34,818 nucleotides of DNA from Acidobacteriota bacterium (GCA_026706755.1 JAPOYG010000266.1:16572-51389); one strand, 5' to 3'. Counted from the first letter of the stretch, positions 24,118 through 32,181 are shown. Numbers and translations: made by a program. The notes: generated by a model not told the origin, from the letters alone.

Positions 24118-25800
24118 ATGCAACGAAACGACGTAAGCCGACTAATCGACCGTGCCCTGCGTGGCGCGCCCGACACGCCGATCGCGGAACGCTGCGAGTC
24201 ATTGCGCCGCGCGCGGAGCCTCGGCTCGGTCACCGCACGGCGGGTCGACGAACGGGTGATCGCGGAGCTGGACAGGCTGCGGTCGGGATTCACGGATCTG
24301 GCGGCCCTTCATGAACGGCTCCGAGCGAGCATCGATCGGACGGGCGAGCCACCGCTGCATCCCGCGATCGTCATCGGCCTCGACGAGACGCCGGCCGGCC
24401 CCCTCGCGCTGGTGCAGCACGGGCCGGCGCGGCTGGTCGTGACCCTCGACGCCGAGCTGGCGACGGAGATCGCGCCGGGTGACGCGGTCCTCCTCGGCCC
24501 GGACCGGACCACCGTCGCGCGAAGGTCGCCCTTCGCAGCGGCGCGCTGCGGCGAGACGGCCATCTTCGAGCGCGCGCTCCCCGACGGCCGCCTGGTGTTG
24601 CGGCGGCGCGACGAAGCGGTGCTCGTGGAGGCGGCCGCGTCCCTGGAGGAGGCATCGCTCGAGGCTGGCGACCTGGTGCGCTGGAGCGAGTCCGCCACGA
24701 TGGCGCTCGAGCGCGTGCCCCGGTCGACCGCCTCCCCGTTCTTCCTGGAGGACGCCCCCGCGGAGACGTTCGCCGATATCGGCGGGATGGACCACGTGAT
24801 CGAAGAGCTGCGCGCGTCGATCGGCATGCACCGGTTCGAGGCCGCCGCCGTGCAGAAGTGGCGCCTGCGGCGCAAGGGGTCGGTGCTGCTGGTCGGTCCC
24901 CCGGGCAACGGCAAGACCCTGCTGGCACGGGCGCTGGCGAACTGGCTCGGGGCGATCTCCCCCGCGCGGCGCTCACGCTTCATGAATGTCAGGCCGGGGG
25001 CGCTCAACTCGCTGTGGTACGGCCAGTCCGAAGCCAACTACCGCGAGCTGTTTCGCGTGGCGCGCGACACCGGCGCCGAGCACCGGGACGTGCCGGTCGT
25101 CATCTTCTTCGACGAGGTGGATACCGTAGGAGCGCGGCGCGGCGCGGCGCTCGCACATACGGACGACCGCGTGCAGAACGCGTTCCTCGCGGAGCTCGAC
25201 GGGCTGGCGGAGCGTGGCAACGTCCTCGTCGTGGCGGCGACGAACCGACACGACATGCTGGACCCGGCGTTGGTCCGGCCGGGTCGTCTCGGCGACCACA
25301 TCGTGACGGTGCCGAGACCCGACCAGGCCGCGGCCCGTCAGATCCTCGAGAAGCACCTGCCGGTGGACATCCCCTACGCCCGAGGAGGAGGTTGCGCGAG
25401 GGACGAGTTGATCGACCTGGCCGTCTCCCGGTTCTTCCCTCCGGACGGCGACGGGTATCTGGCGACCGTCGTGCTTCGCGACGGTCGGACGCATGACGTG
25501 GCCCCTGGCGATCTGATCAGCGGCGCCGCGATCGCCAACGTCGTGCGCCGTGCTCTCGAGCGCGCATGCCGCCGGGAGATCGCCGGCGGCGCGGTCGGTC
25601 TCTCCGCGGCAGATCTCAGCGAGGCCATCGACGGGGAGTTGCGGCAGGCTGCGGGCGCGTTGACGCCGGGCAACTGCCGGAACTACCTGATGGACGTGCC
25701 GGGGGACGTCGCGGTCCTGCGTGTGGATCGGGCCGCTCCCAAGCGGAGCGCCAGCGAGGCGACGTCGATCGTGTTGACGCCCCCGAGGGTGATGATGTGA
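24118..25800 (+). CDS. ARC/Mpa-like proteasomal-type AAA ATPase
   Basis: A 560-aa protein in the position of mpa/arc. The N-terminal 80 residues are helical/coiled-coil (the Pup-binding region in Mpa). A double OB-like beta region follows (ALVQHGPARLVVTLDAELAT, IAPGDAVLLGP), then FADIGGMDHVIEELR, which starts the AAA domain. Walker A is GPPGNGKT (260-267), Walker B is FFDEVDT (D332), and the second region of homology reads NRHDMLDPALVRPGRL. The C-terminal helices match ARC (DLISGAAIANVVRRAL), and an MDVPGDVAVLRV strand resembles the ARC interdomain end. The final residues are TPPRVMM, with no GQYL/HbYX-type proteasome-docking tail. The pore-loop equivalent reads LWYGQSE instead of the usual VGETE context. 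It probably unfolds pupylated proteins. Confidence 0.85.
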   Translation: MQRNDVSRLIDRALRGAPDTPIAERCESLRRARSLGSVTARRVDERVIAELDRLRSGFTDLAALHERLRASIDRTGEPPLHPAIVIGLDETPAGPLALVQHGPARLVVTLDAELATEIAPGDAVLLGPDRTTVARRSPFAAARCGETAIFERALPDGRLVLRRRDEAVLVEAAASLEEASLEAGDLVRWSESATMALERVPRSTASPFFLEDAPAETFADIGGMDHVIEELRASIGMHRFEAAAVQKWRLRRKGSVLLVGPPGNGKTLLARALANWLGAISPARRSRFMNVRPGALNSLWYGQSEANYRELFRVARDTGAEHRDVPVVIFFDEVDTVGARRGAALAHTDDRVQNAFLAELDGLAERGNVLVVAATNRHDMLDPALVRPGRLGDHIVTVPRPDQAAARQILEKHLPVDIPYARGGGCARDELIDLAVSRFFPPDGDGYLATVVLRDGRTHDVAPGDLISGAAIANVVRRALERACRREIAGGAVGLSAADLSEAIDGELRQAAGALTPGNCRNYLMDVPGDVAVLRVDRAAPKRSASEATSIVLTPPRVMM

Positions 25801-27635
25801 CGAAACGACGCAGGCGCCGCCGACCGAGGCCGGCGCGCGCGCGGAGCCTGGGCACCCGGGGCAGGCTGGCGAGTGGTCGAGGCGCTTCCGCGCCCATCCG
25901 CCACACGCCGAAGATCGTCGGAGCGGACGTCGAGCTCGCGAGCTTCCTGCCCGGCGTCGACCGACCCGGCGGTACAGGCGGAGAGGCGTCTCGCGCCCTG
26001 TTGCGAGAGTTCGTCGGCGTGCCGGCGGCCGGCGGGGCGTGGCCTGGATTCCTCGATGCGTGGTCGGTCGCCGGCAGGGCCTCATTGTCTGCCGGGGAAG
26101 AGGGCCGGCAGTTCCTGCCTTCGAACGGCGGCAGCGTCTACATCGACCTCGATCATCTGGAGATCTGTTGCCCGGAGGTTCGAAGCGCGTTCGATCACGT
26201 CGCGGCCTGGCACGCCATGCTTCGATTGACTCGGGGAGCGCTCCACGCCGCCAACGCCCGTCGCCCGGACGGGTCGCGGATCGAGGTCCTGGTCAACACC
26301 AGCGATGGGCTCGGACATTCCTACGGGGCGCACCTGAACTTCCTGGTGACGCGCCGCGCGTGGGACCATCTCTTCACCCGCCGCCTGCAGTACCTCCTCT
26401 CGCTCGGCGCGTTCCAGGTGTCCGCGATCGTCCTGACCGGCCAGGGCAAGGTCGGCAGCGAGAACGGCCGGCCGCCGGCGCCGTTCCAAATCTCGCAGCG
26501 CGCCGACTTCGTCGAGTCGCTGGTGGGGCCACAGACGACGTTCAACCGGCCGCTCGTGAACAGCCGCGACGAGCCGTTGTGCGGCGGACGGCCCGGAGAC
26601 CTGGCGTACGCAGCCGGGTCCGCACCTGGAGGGAGCGCGGACGAGCGGCTGGCACGCCTGCACGTCATCTTCTTCGACGCCACGATGTGCCAGGTAGCCT
26701 GCGTCCTCAAGGTCGGACTGATGCAGATGCTGCTGGCGATGATTGAGGCCGAACGCATGCCCGCGCGGGTCTTGCTGGAGGATCCGCTCGACGCCCTCGC
26801 GACCTGGAGCCGCGATCCGGACCTGCGCACGACGACCCGCCTGGCCACCGGCGGGCGTACCACGGCCGTCGAGCTGCAGCGGCGATTCCTCGAGCAGGTC
26901 GCGCGGTTCGTCGAGGGCGGCGGGTGTGACGGGCTCGTCCCCGACGCGAAGCGGCTGATCGCCCTTTGGGACGACACGTTGACGAAGCTGGAGACTCGCG
27001 ACTTCGACTCGCTCGCCGCCCGGCTCGACTGGGTGCTCAAACGGTCGATGATCGAGCGGGCCCGGGCGCGCCGGCCCCGTCTGCGCTGGGACGCACCCGA
27101 GCTCAAGCAGCTCGATCACCTGTACGCCGGGCTGGAGACGAAGACCGGCCTCTACTGGGCCTGGGAACGGCAGGGCGCGGTAGAGCAGGTTGTAACGGAT
27201 GACGCAATCGAAGCCTTCACCACGTCGCCGCCGGAGGACACGCGCGCATGGACACGGGCCATGCTGCTCCGACGACTCGCGGACGGTGATCGTGTCGAGG
27301 CGGTGGACTGGGACGTCATCCGCGCGCGGTGCCGGGGTGCACTCGGCCGCCGCCGGACTCTGGACATGCAGCATCCGATGAAGCACGGGCGGGCACAGAC
27401 GAAGCCAAGCTTCGATGCGACGAACAGCACGCGCGAGCTGCTCGACCGGCTTGGCGCACGGGACGAGGCGACGACCGGCCAGTGGTTTCTGCGGCCGGGG
27501 ATGCAGCGTGGAGCCGACATGCTCCTCGCCGATCGCCGCAAGGCGGATCCTGGAGACACGACGGAGGGGACCGATGGCGCAGCACGAGCGGACCAGGGAG
27601 CCGGTGAACCCGGCGGACGAGGCTCGTCCGGATGA
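25797..27635 (+). CDS. Dop-like Pup deamidase/depupylase homologue
   Basis: A 612-aa member of the Dop/PafA carboxylate-amine ligase-like family, from GTG 25797 (GTGA overlap with the ATPase). After a basic N-terminal tail, IVGADVELASF (E46) aligns with the ExE metal strand. GGSVYIDLDHLEICCPE aligns residue for residue with the Dop motif GxRLYVDHAHPEYSTPE, keeping Asp and both Glu. NTSDGLGHSYGAHLNFLV matches the SYGCHENYL motif, and RPLVNSRDEPL and LHVIFFDATMCQVACVLKVG match the Dop middle. Its position (ATPase, this gene, pup) is that of dop in Actinobacteria. The first Glu of ExE is Asp, and the Cys and Glu of GCHEN are replaced, so activity may differ. A Gly/Asp-rich tail overlaps the Pup start. 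Confidence 0.85.
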   Translation: MTKRRRRRRPRPARARSLGTRGRLASGRGASAPIRHTPKIVGADVELASFLPGVDRPGGTGGEASRALLREFVGVPAAGGAWPGFLDAWSVAGRASLSAGEEGRQFLPSNGGSVYIDLDHLEICCPEVRSAFDHVAAWHAMLRLTRGALHAANARRPDGSRIEVLVNTSDGLGHSYGAHLNFLVTRRAWDHLFTRRLQYLLSLGAFQVSAIVLTGQGKVGSENGRPPAPFQISQRADFVESLVGPQTTFNRPLVNSRDEPLCGGRPGDLAYAAGSAPGGSADERLARLHVIFFDATMCQVACVLKVGLMQMLLAMIEAERMPARVLLEDPLDALATWSRDPDLRTTTRLATGGRTTAVELQRRFLEQVARFVEGGGCDGLVPDAKRLIALWDDTLTKLETRDFDSLAARLDWVLKRSMIERARARRPRLRWDAPELKQLDHLYAGLETKTGLYWAWERQGAVEQVVTDDAIEAFTTSPPEDTRAWTRAMLLRRLADGDRVEAVDWDVIRARCRGALGRRRTLDMQHPMKHGRAQTKPSFDATNSTRELLDRLGARDEATTGQWFLRPGMQRGADMLLADRRKADPGDTTEGTDGAARADQGAGEPGGRGSSG

Positions 27636-27768
27636 CGCGACTCGGCGTCGACCACGGCGGCCGGAGACGGACCAGTTGATGGCGGAGGCCGACGCGCTCA
27701 TCGACCGCGTGCTCTCCGGAGACAGCGAGGCGTTCAACGCGGCGGTGCGCCAGAAGGGCGGTCAGTAG
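27574..27768 (+). CDS. pup: Pup, prokaryotic ubiquitin-like protein
   Basis: A 64-aa protein, the same length as mycobacterial Pup. ATG 27574 has GGAGGGG 5 bases upstream and overlaps the Dop-like end by 62 bases; the longer frame upstream is not needed. The N-terminal half is hydrophilic and disordered-looking (Pro, Asp, Arg rich). The C-terminal half has a short amphipathic helix (DQLMAEADALIDRVL) followed by EAFNAAVRQKGGQ, matching the Pup end EDFVRAYVQKGGQ. A terminal Gln must be deamidated to Glu by Dop before PafA joins it to a substrate Lys. Both enzymes are encoded on either side. The only internal Lys is the one in QKGGQ. The identification is strong from length, motif and position together. 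Confidence 0.93.
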   Translation: MAQHERTREPVNPADEARPDDATRRRPRRPETDQLMAEADALIDRVLSGDSEAFNAAVRQKGGQ

Positions 27769-27773
27769 GAGCC

Positions 27774-29402
27774 GTGCCCGGCGCGCTGCACGGGCTCCTC
27801 CGCGTCATCGGGCGGACCCTCGGGCCGCAGCCGGCCTCCCGTCGACACCGGCCGCGAACCACAGTGGCGCGGAGGTCGGCGGTGCCGCGACTCCTGGGGG
27901 CCGAAACCGAGTATGCCGTGGCTGACCTCACCGGTGCTGTGGCGGGTGGCGGCGACCGCTTGGCCAAGGCACTCGTCAAGGCGGCGCTGGCGGAACGCCC
28001 CTCCATCAAACCGTTCCTCGCCAACGGCGGCAAGCTGTACGTCGATCAGGGCCTGCATCCGGAGTTCGCCACTCCGGAGTGCGCCGACCCGCGCGAAGTG
28101 CTGCGCTACATGCGCGCGGGCGATCGCATCCTGTCGTCGGCGGCGAAGCGCCTGCAGGTCGCGCGGCGGTACGGGCGCCCGATCGTGTTGCGGACCAACG
28201 TGGACTACGGCGGCGACGGCAACACATGGGGCTGTCACGAGTCGTATCTCCACCGCGGAGTGGACCCCGCAACGGCCGCGCGCCACCTGATCCCGCACCT
28301 CGTCTCGCGCGTCGTGTTCAGCGGCGCGGGCGGCTTCGATCCGCGGTCGAAAGGACTGCGCTTCACCCTGTCGCCGCGGTCCGTTTACATCGTCAAGGCG
28401 GTCTCGAGAGAGACGATGTCCGGGCGCGGCATCTTCAACACCAGGAACGAAGCGCTCAGCGATGCCCGGTACGGCCGGCTGCACGTAATCTGCGGTGAGA
28501 GCCTCTGTTCCGATCGGGCGACCTGGCTGAAGCTCGGGACGACGGCGCTCGTCGTCGCGCTCATCGAAGCGCGTGACGCTCCCGGAGCTGACGTGCAGCT
28601 CTCGGACCCCGTCGCGATGCTGCACACCATCGCTGCCGATCCAGAGTGCCAGGCGCTCCTCCAGCTCACCGACGGCCGTTACGCAACGGCCCTCGACATT
28701 CAGCGCGAGTACCTCTCGCGCTGCGAGCAGCGTCTCGGGGATCCGATCATGCCGGGCTGGGCCGAGCCGCTCTGCTCCGACTGGCGAGCCACGCTCGACA
28801 TGCTCGCGAACGACCCCGACCATGCGGCAACATCGCTGGACTGGGCCATCAAGCGACGCATCTATGCCCGCCGCGCCGAACGCCTCGGGTTTCCGTCGAC
28901 GACGTGGCGAGCCTGGACCACGGTGATCGACATGCTGCGACGGCGCGCCGGCACGACCCCGATCACAGCCCGCGCGATCCTGGGCCGATCGAGTCCGCTT
29001 CGTCCCGTGGTCCGGGATCTGACGCCGTACATGCGGGACGCCGGCCTCCACTGGTCTCAACTCGACGCGTTTCTGACGGTCCGCCAGGAACTGTTCGAGA
29101 TCGACACGCGGTTCGGCCAGCTCGGCGGGGACGGCATATTCGAACGACTCGACGCACGTGGGTTGCTCAGCCACCAGGTTGACGGCGTGGGGGACGTCGC
29201 AACGGCGGTCGACGAGCCGCCGGCGCACGGGCGCGCGAGAGTGCGGGCGCGCTTCGTTCGCGACCACGCCGGAGACACGGGCTTCGATGTGGATTGGCAC
29301 GAGATCGTCGATAGGCGCGACCCGGCCCGCTGGATTGATCTGAGCGACCCATTCGCGTCGCGCGCGGTGTGGCGCGAGGCCGCACGGGGACCCACGGCTT
29401 GA
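27774..29402 (+). CDS. PafA-like Pup ligase
   Basis: A 542-aa protein from GTG 27774, 5 bases after pup, with an AGGAG overlapping the pup stop. A basic N-terminal extension is followed by LLGAETEYAV (ExE intact), NGGKLYVDQGLHPEFATPEC (the PafA motif with the catalytic Asp intact), then NVDYGGDGNTWGCHESYL. FNTRNEALSDARYGRLHVI corresponds to the NTRDEPHAD...LHVI region, and LKLGTTALVVALIE follows. It is longer than usual PafA (about 450-480 aa). Compared with the Dop-like gene, its active-site residues are closer to canonical, and the stretch between ExE and the catalytic Asp is shorter, fitting a ligase that lacks the Dop loop. Predicted to attach deamidated Pup to substrate lysines using ATP. 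Confidence 0.88.
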   Translation: MPGALHGLLRVIGRTLGPQPASRRHRPRTTVARRSAVPRLLGAETEYAVADLTGAVAGGGDRLAKALVKAALAERPSIKPFLANGGKLYVDQGLHPEFATPECADPREVLRYMRAGDRILSSAAKRLQVARRYGRPIVLRTNVDYGGDGNTWGCHESYLHRGVDPATAARHLIPHLVSRVVFSGAGGFDPRSKGLRFTLSPRSVYIVKAVSRETMSGRGIFNTRNEALSDARYGRLHVICGESLCSDRATWLKLGTTALVVALIEARDAPGADVQLSDPVAMLHTIAADPECQALLQLTDGRYATALDIQREYLSRCEQRLGDPIMPGWAEPLCSDWRATLDMLANDPDHAATSLDWAIKRRIYARRAERLGFPSTTWRAWTTVIDMLRRRAGTTPITARAILGRSSPLRPVVRDLTPYMRDAGLHWSQLDAFLTVRQELFEIDTRFGQLGGDGIFERLDARGLLSHQVDGVGDVATAVDEPPAHGRARVRARFVRDHAGDTGFDVDWHEIVDRRDPARWIDLSDPFASRAVWREAARGPTA

Positions 29403-29430
29403 ACCTGCGGAGTTCGAGGGGGCTTGGACG

Positions 29431-30432
29431 ATGACCTACATTGACGAGATCATCGAGAAGCTCAGGCCGTTGTGTCAGCGGCCCGTGGAGGACTGGCCCC
29501 CCGAGGACATCGAGCGGGAGCGGGCGCTGCTGGTGGAGCTCGCCCACGCCAACAAGCTGCAGTACGACCCCTCCGCGGCCTACTGGATGAAGATCCCGCG
29601 CAACGTCGCCCCCAGCTCGACGAGAGCGGGGCGGCAGTCGACCGACGCCGAGTACTGGGGCTGGCACACCTGGATGGACGGGCCGGATTGTCGAGTGCTC
29701 GGCGCCACGCTGTGTCATCGCAGGCTCTCCTCCCACCTCGAGTTTCTGGGCGTGCCAGAGCATGAGAGCCACGCGATACTCGAGGTGGTCACGGGGATGG
29801 ACGTGTGGAGAGACTTCCTGTGCGACAGTGACGGCCGAGGCCGCATGCGCGAGTTCCACGACTGGTACGATCCGACGCTGGCCCCGCACGCCATCACGGC
29901 GTTGGTGCGGATCCTGAGCCAACGGCTCGAGGCGCCGTGCGCGCGGACCTTCACCGGGCAGGTCCTGGGCAACTACAAGCTCAGCCTCCTGTCTGCCCGC
30001 CGCGACCCCGGAAGCAGGGTCTTCCCCAAGCTGGATGACTACTGCTGGCAGCGGGCCAGGAAGGAGGCGCGGGAAGCCCGTGCCGTGCAGCGCGCACCAC
30101 CACCGCGCAACTTCGAGGAAGACGCGAGGGAACCCCGCGACACGACACCGTTCGATCCGACGGCGCGGCCACCAGCGTTTCGGAGCGGACAGACGATCGA
30201 CGATTACCTCGCGCAGGTCCTGCGGTGGCTGGCATGGAACAATCCGAGATTGGCGGACTGTCTTCGACGCCTGCCGACGCGCCGTCGCTTCGTGGTGCTC
30301 GTCTCGTGGGTCCTCGACCTGGACCGCACAGAAGTCGCGGAACTGCTGGAGACTACTTCGAACAACGTCGGGGTGATCCGGCACAGGGCGCTGTTGGCGC
30401 TCAGGCAGTGCGTTCGTGAGGACAGGCCATGA
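29431..30432 (+). CDS. Sigma-factor region-4-like protein
   Basis: A 333-aa protein from ATG 29431 with GAGGGGG upstream. The C-terminal 65 residues (LRRLPTRRRFVVLVSWVLDL, then DRTEVAELLETTSNNVGVIR, RALLALRQCV) have the helix-turn-helix pattern of ECF sigma region 4. The first 200 residues have no clear region 2; they contain Trp-rich and Cys-containing patches (EYWGWHTWMDGPDC). So it may be a divergent sigma factor or a transcription regulator using a region-4 fold. The next gene overlaps by ATGA and resembles an anti-sigma factor. Together they are the likely regulatory unit for the cluster, though no target promoter is visible. Confidence 0.7.
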   Translation: MTYIDEIIEKLRPLCQRPVEDWPPEDIERERALLVELAHANKLQYDPSAAYWMKIPRNVAPSSTRAGRQSTDAEYWGWHTWMDGPDCRVLGATLCHRRLSSHLEFLGVPEHESHAILEVVTGMDVWRDFLCDSDGRGRMREFHDWYDPTLAPHAITALVRILSQRLEAPCARTFTGQVLGNYKLSLLSARRDPGSRVFPKLDDYCWQRARKEAREARAVQRAPPPRNFEEDAREPRDTTPFDPTARPPAFRSGQTIDDYLAQVLRWLAWNNPRLADCLRRLPTRRRFVVLVSWVLDLDRTEVAELLETTSNNVGVIRHRALLALRQCVREDRP

Positions 30433-31124
30433 CGAACCCCCGGGTGCTCAACAAGGACCGCGTCGACCAGTTCCTCGCCGACGTCAAGCGGACGGTGGAG
30501 ATCCCCGACGCGCTGGCGATCGGCTACGCCCTCGACAAGCTGTCTCCTGAGGAACGGACTCGGCTTGACGAGCTGCTCACCGCTTCGCCTGACGCCCGCG
30601 CAGAGCTCGATGCTCTCCGGGAGGCCGCCTCGAAGTGGCGCCGGAACGACGGCGAGGCGCATCTTGTCCCCGCTGCCGCGACGAGACGCCCGGCCGCACC
30701 GGAGGCGCGCGCGGAGGCAGCGGACGCCCTGCGGCAACGATTCCAGGAGGCCGCGGAGTGGTTCGTCGAGCAGAGGCTCTCGCCGGCGCTGGCTGGCGTC
30801 GCGTACGCCACCGCGGGAAGGGGGGAACGGCCGCCGATCCGCTGGTCGCTACGCCCGACAACCGGCGGGCTGCGCGTGCGAATCGCCTCCAAGAACATGG
30901 ATCTCGAAGGGGTGCGGTTGAACGTGTCGGTCGATCACCGCGTCTATGTGCCGCTGATGACGCGCGAGTGGCCCGATGTCGTCAGCGCCGAGTTCACCAT
31001 CTGCGACGAAGAGGGCGACCAGTTGTCCGAGAAGCCGAGGGTCACGATCGCCGTGACAGGGCAGGACGGTCCCGAGCCACCCGGCGCCGGGGAGGGGATG
31101 ATCGAGAACGAGGGCTCCAGTTGA
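30429..31124 (+). CDS. Anti-sigma-like protein
   Basis: A 231-aa protein, ATGA-coupled to the sigma-like gene. The N-terminal 70 residues (YALDKLSPEERTRLDELL, SPDARAELDALREAAS) fit the helical domain of many anti-sigma factors, where a leucine-rich helix is followed by PE/E-rich turns. There is no zinc HxxxCxxC motif and no TM segment. The C-terminal half is beta-rich (IRWSLRPTTGGLRVRIAS, RLNVSVDHRVYVPLM, EFTICDEEG). Such a pair usually works by sequestering the sigma factor until a signal arrives. The following gene starts inside its stop (TTGA). Confidence 0.6.
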   Translation: MTNPRVLNKDRVDQFLADVKRTVEIPDALAIGYALDKLSPEERTRLDELLTASPDARAELDALREAASKWRRNDGEAHLVPAAATRRPAAPEARAEAADALRQRFQEAAEWFVEQRLSPALAGVAYATAGRGERPPIRWSLRPTTGGLRVRIASKNMDLEGVRLNVSVDHRVYVPLMTREWPDVVSAEFTICDEEGDQLSEKPRVTIAVTGQDGPEPPGAGEGMIENEGSS

Positions 31125-32149
31125 CCAAGGCGGACAGGCTTGCGCAGCTCCTGCGACCGGACACACTGCACCTGAACCGGGATGACGCGTGGCGGGAGCT
31201 CACGGCCGGTTTCACGGAATGCCTGCACGCGTTCGTGGCCGACGCGCGCCGCATGTCCAGGGACGAGGCAGACCGCTACCTCGCAGTTTACGAGGAGGGG
31301 ATCCAGTGGTGGAGGACGGACGTGGTGGGCCAGCTCCACTTCCCGAAGGAGGGCGGTTCGACGCTGTCGAGGGCCCAGGTCGAACGTCAGCTCGCGACGC
31401 TCGACCACCTCGTGCGAATCGCGCGGGTCACGGTCCGACCCTTCCGCGAGGTGCCTGACGAGGAGTGGGCGCTGGCCTGCCGCGATTGGCTCGAGGGACG
31501 GGCCGGTTGGTCAGCCAGCGTGGCCGTCGCCGGCGTCGGTCGGGACCAGGGCCGCGTAGATACGCTCCGCGCCGACGTGATGCCGGCCGGTGTGGGTCGC
31601 CTTTCCCGCCACCCGGTCGACGCGGCGGAGGGGTCGCCAACCGACGCGCTCTTTGAGGAATCGATGCGGATCGCCTGGCAGGCCGCGCAGGAGGCGTCGG
31701 AGCAGCGCGCGGCATACGACGCCCGGTACCGCCTCCTGGAGGGACCGCTCGCCGAGCATGACGCCGGAGAGGCGGCCACGAACCGGGCGCCCGTCCCGTC
31801 GCCCACCGGCGCGTCCGCCGCAGGCGCCGCGGCCCGGGCATGGTGCTACCTGCTACGCGGCAGGAAGGCCGTGCCGGATCCAGGCGTGGTGGTAATGGCG
31901 GGGATAGCGCGCGACGGCGACGGTCCATTCGAGCTGACGGAGGTAGAGCATATCGACAGGAAGGTCGCGGCGGTGGCGGAAGTCAACCGAGCGCGGGCCC
32001 GGGAGGGCCCATGGCTCGACACCATCGTCGTCGCGTCGGAACGGAACGGACGGCAGGCGGAAGAGGCGCTGAAGGGGTCCCCGGACCTTGGGTATCGCGT
32101 GCGCGTCGTCGTTGAACACGATCCCCGCAGGCTCGGACCCACCGCCTGA
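31121..32149 (+). CDS. Protein with C-terminal Lon-protease-like domain
   Basis: A 342-aa protein with a proposed TTG start at 31121 overlapping the upstream TGA (TTGA). The first 190 residues are helical and unrecognised (CLHAFVADARRMSRDEADRY, YEEGIQWW). Residues about 225-335 align in order with the Lon (S16) peptidase domain. TGASAAGAAARAW matches GPSAG..., with Ser232 as candidate nucleophile. VVVMAGIARDGDGPF matches the MTGEITLRG strand. VEHIDRKVAAV matches the IGGLKEKLLAA helix, with Lys281. DTIVVASERNGRQAEEAL matches the VLIPxENxxDLEEI strand. Ser-Lys spacing is 49 residues against 43 in E. coli Lon. No AAA+ domain is attached, so it would need a separate ATPase. Activity is not proven and the Ser/Lys assignments are by eye. 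Confidence 0.65.
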   Translation: MTKADRLAQLLRPDTLHLNRDDAWRELTAGFTECLHAFVADARRMSRDEADRYLAVYEEGIQWWRTDVVGQLHFPKEGGSTLSRAQVERQLATLDHLVRIARVTVRPFREVPDEEWALACRDWLEGRAGWSASVAVAGVGRDQGRVDTLRADVMPAGVGRLSRHPVDAAEGSPTDALFEESMRIAWQAAQEASEQRAAYDARYRLLEGPLAEHDAGEAATNRAPVPSPTGASAAGAAARAWCYLLRGRKAVPDPGVVVMAGIARDGDGPFELTEVEHIDRKVAAVAEVNRARAREGPWLDTIVVASERNGRQAEEALKGSPDLGYRVRVVVEHDPRRLGPTA

Positions 32150-32154
32150 CTCGG

Positions 32155-32181
32155 GCGCGAGGTTCCGGCTCATGCTCGCGC
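32155..32181. terminator. Stem-loop between convergent genes
   Basis: GCGCGAG (32155-32161) pairs with CTCGCGC (32175-32181) around a 13-nt loop. It lies in the 37-bp gap between the + strand Lon-like gene and a - strand gene, the usual place for a bidirectional terminator. No T-tract flanks it on either strand. Confidence 0.5.

Noticed and set aside
30635-31120. Extension of the Lon-like gene upstream of 31121
   Set aside because: Lies fully over the anti-sigma-like gene in another frame and is low-complexity Arg/Gly/Ala.
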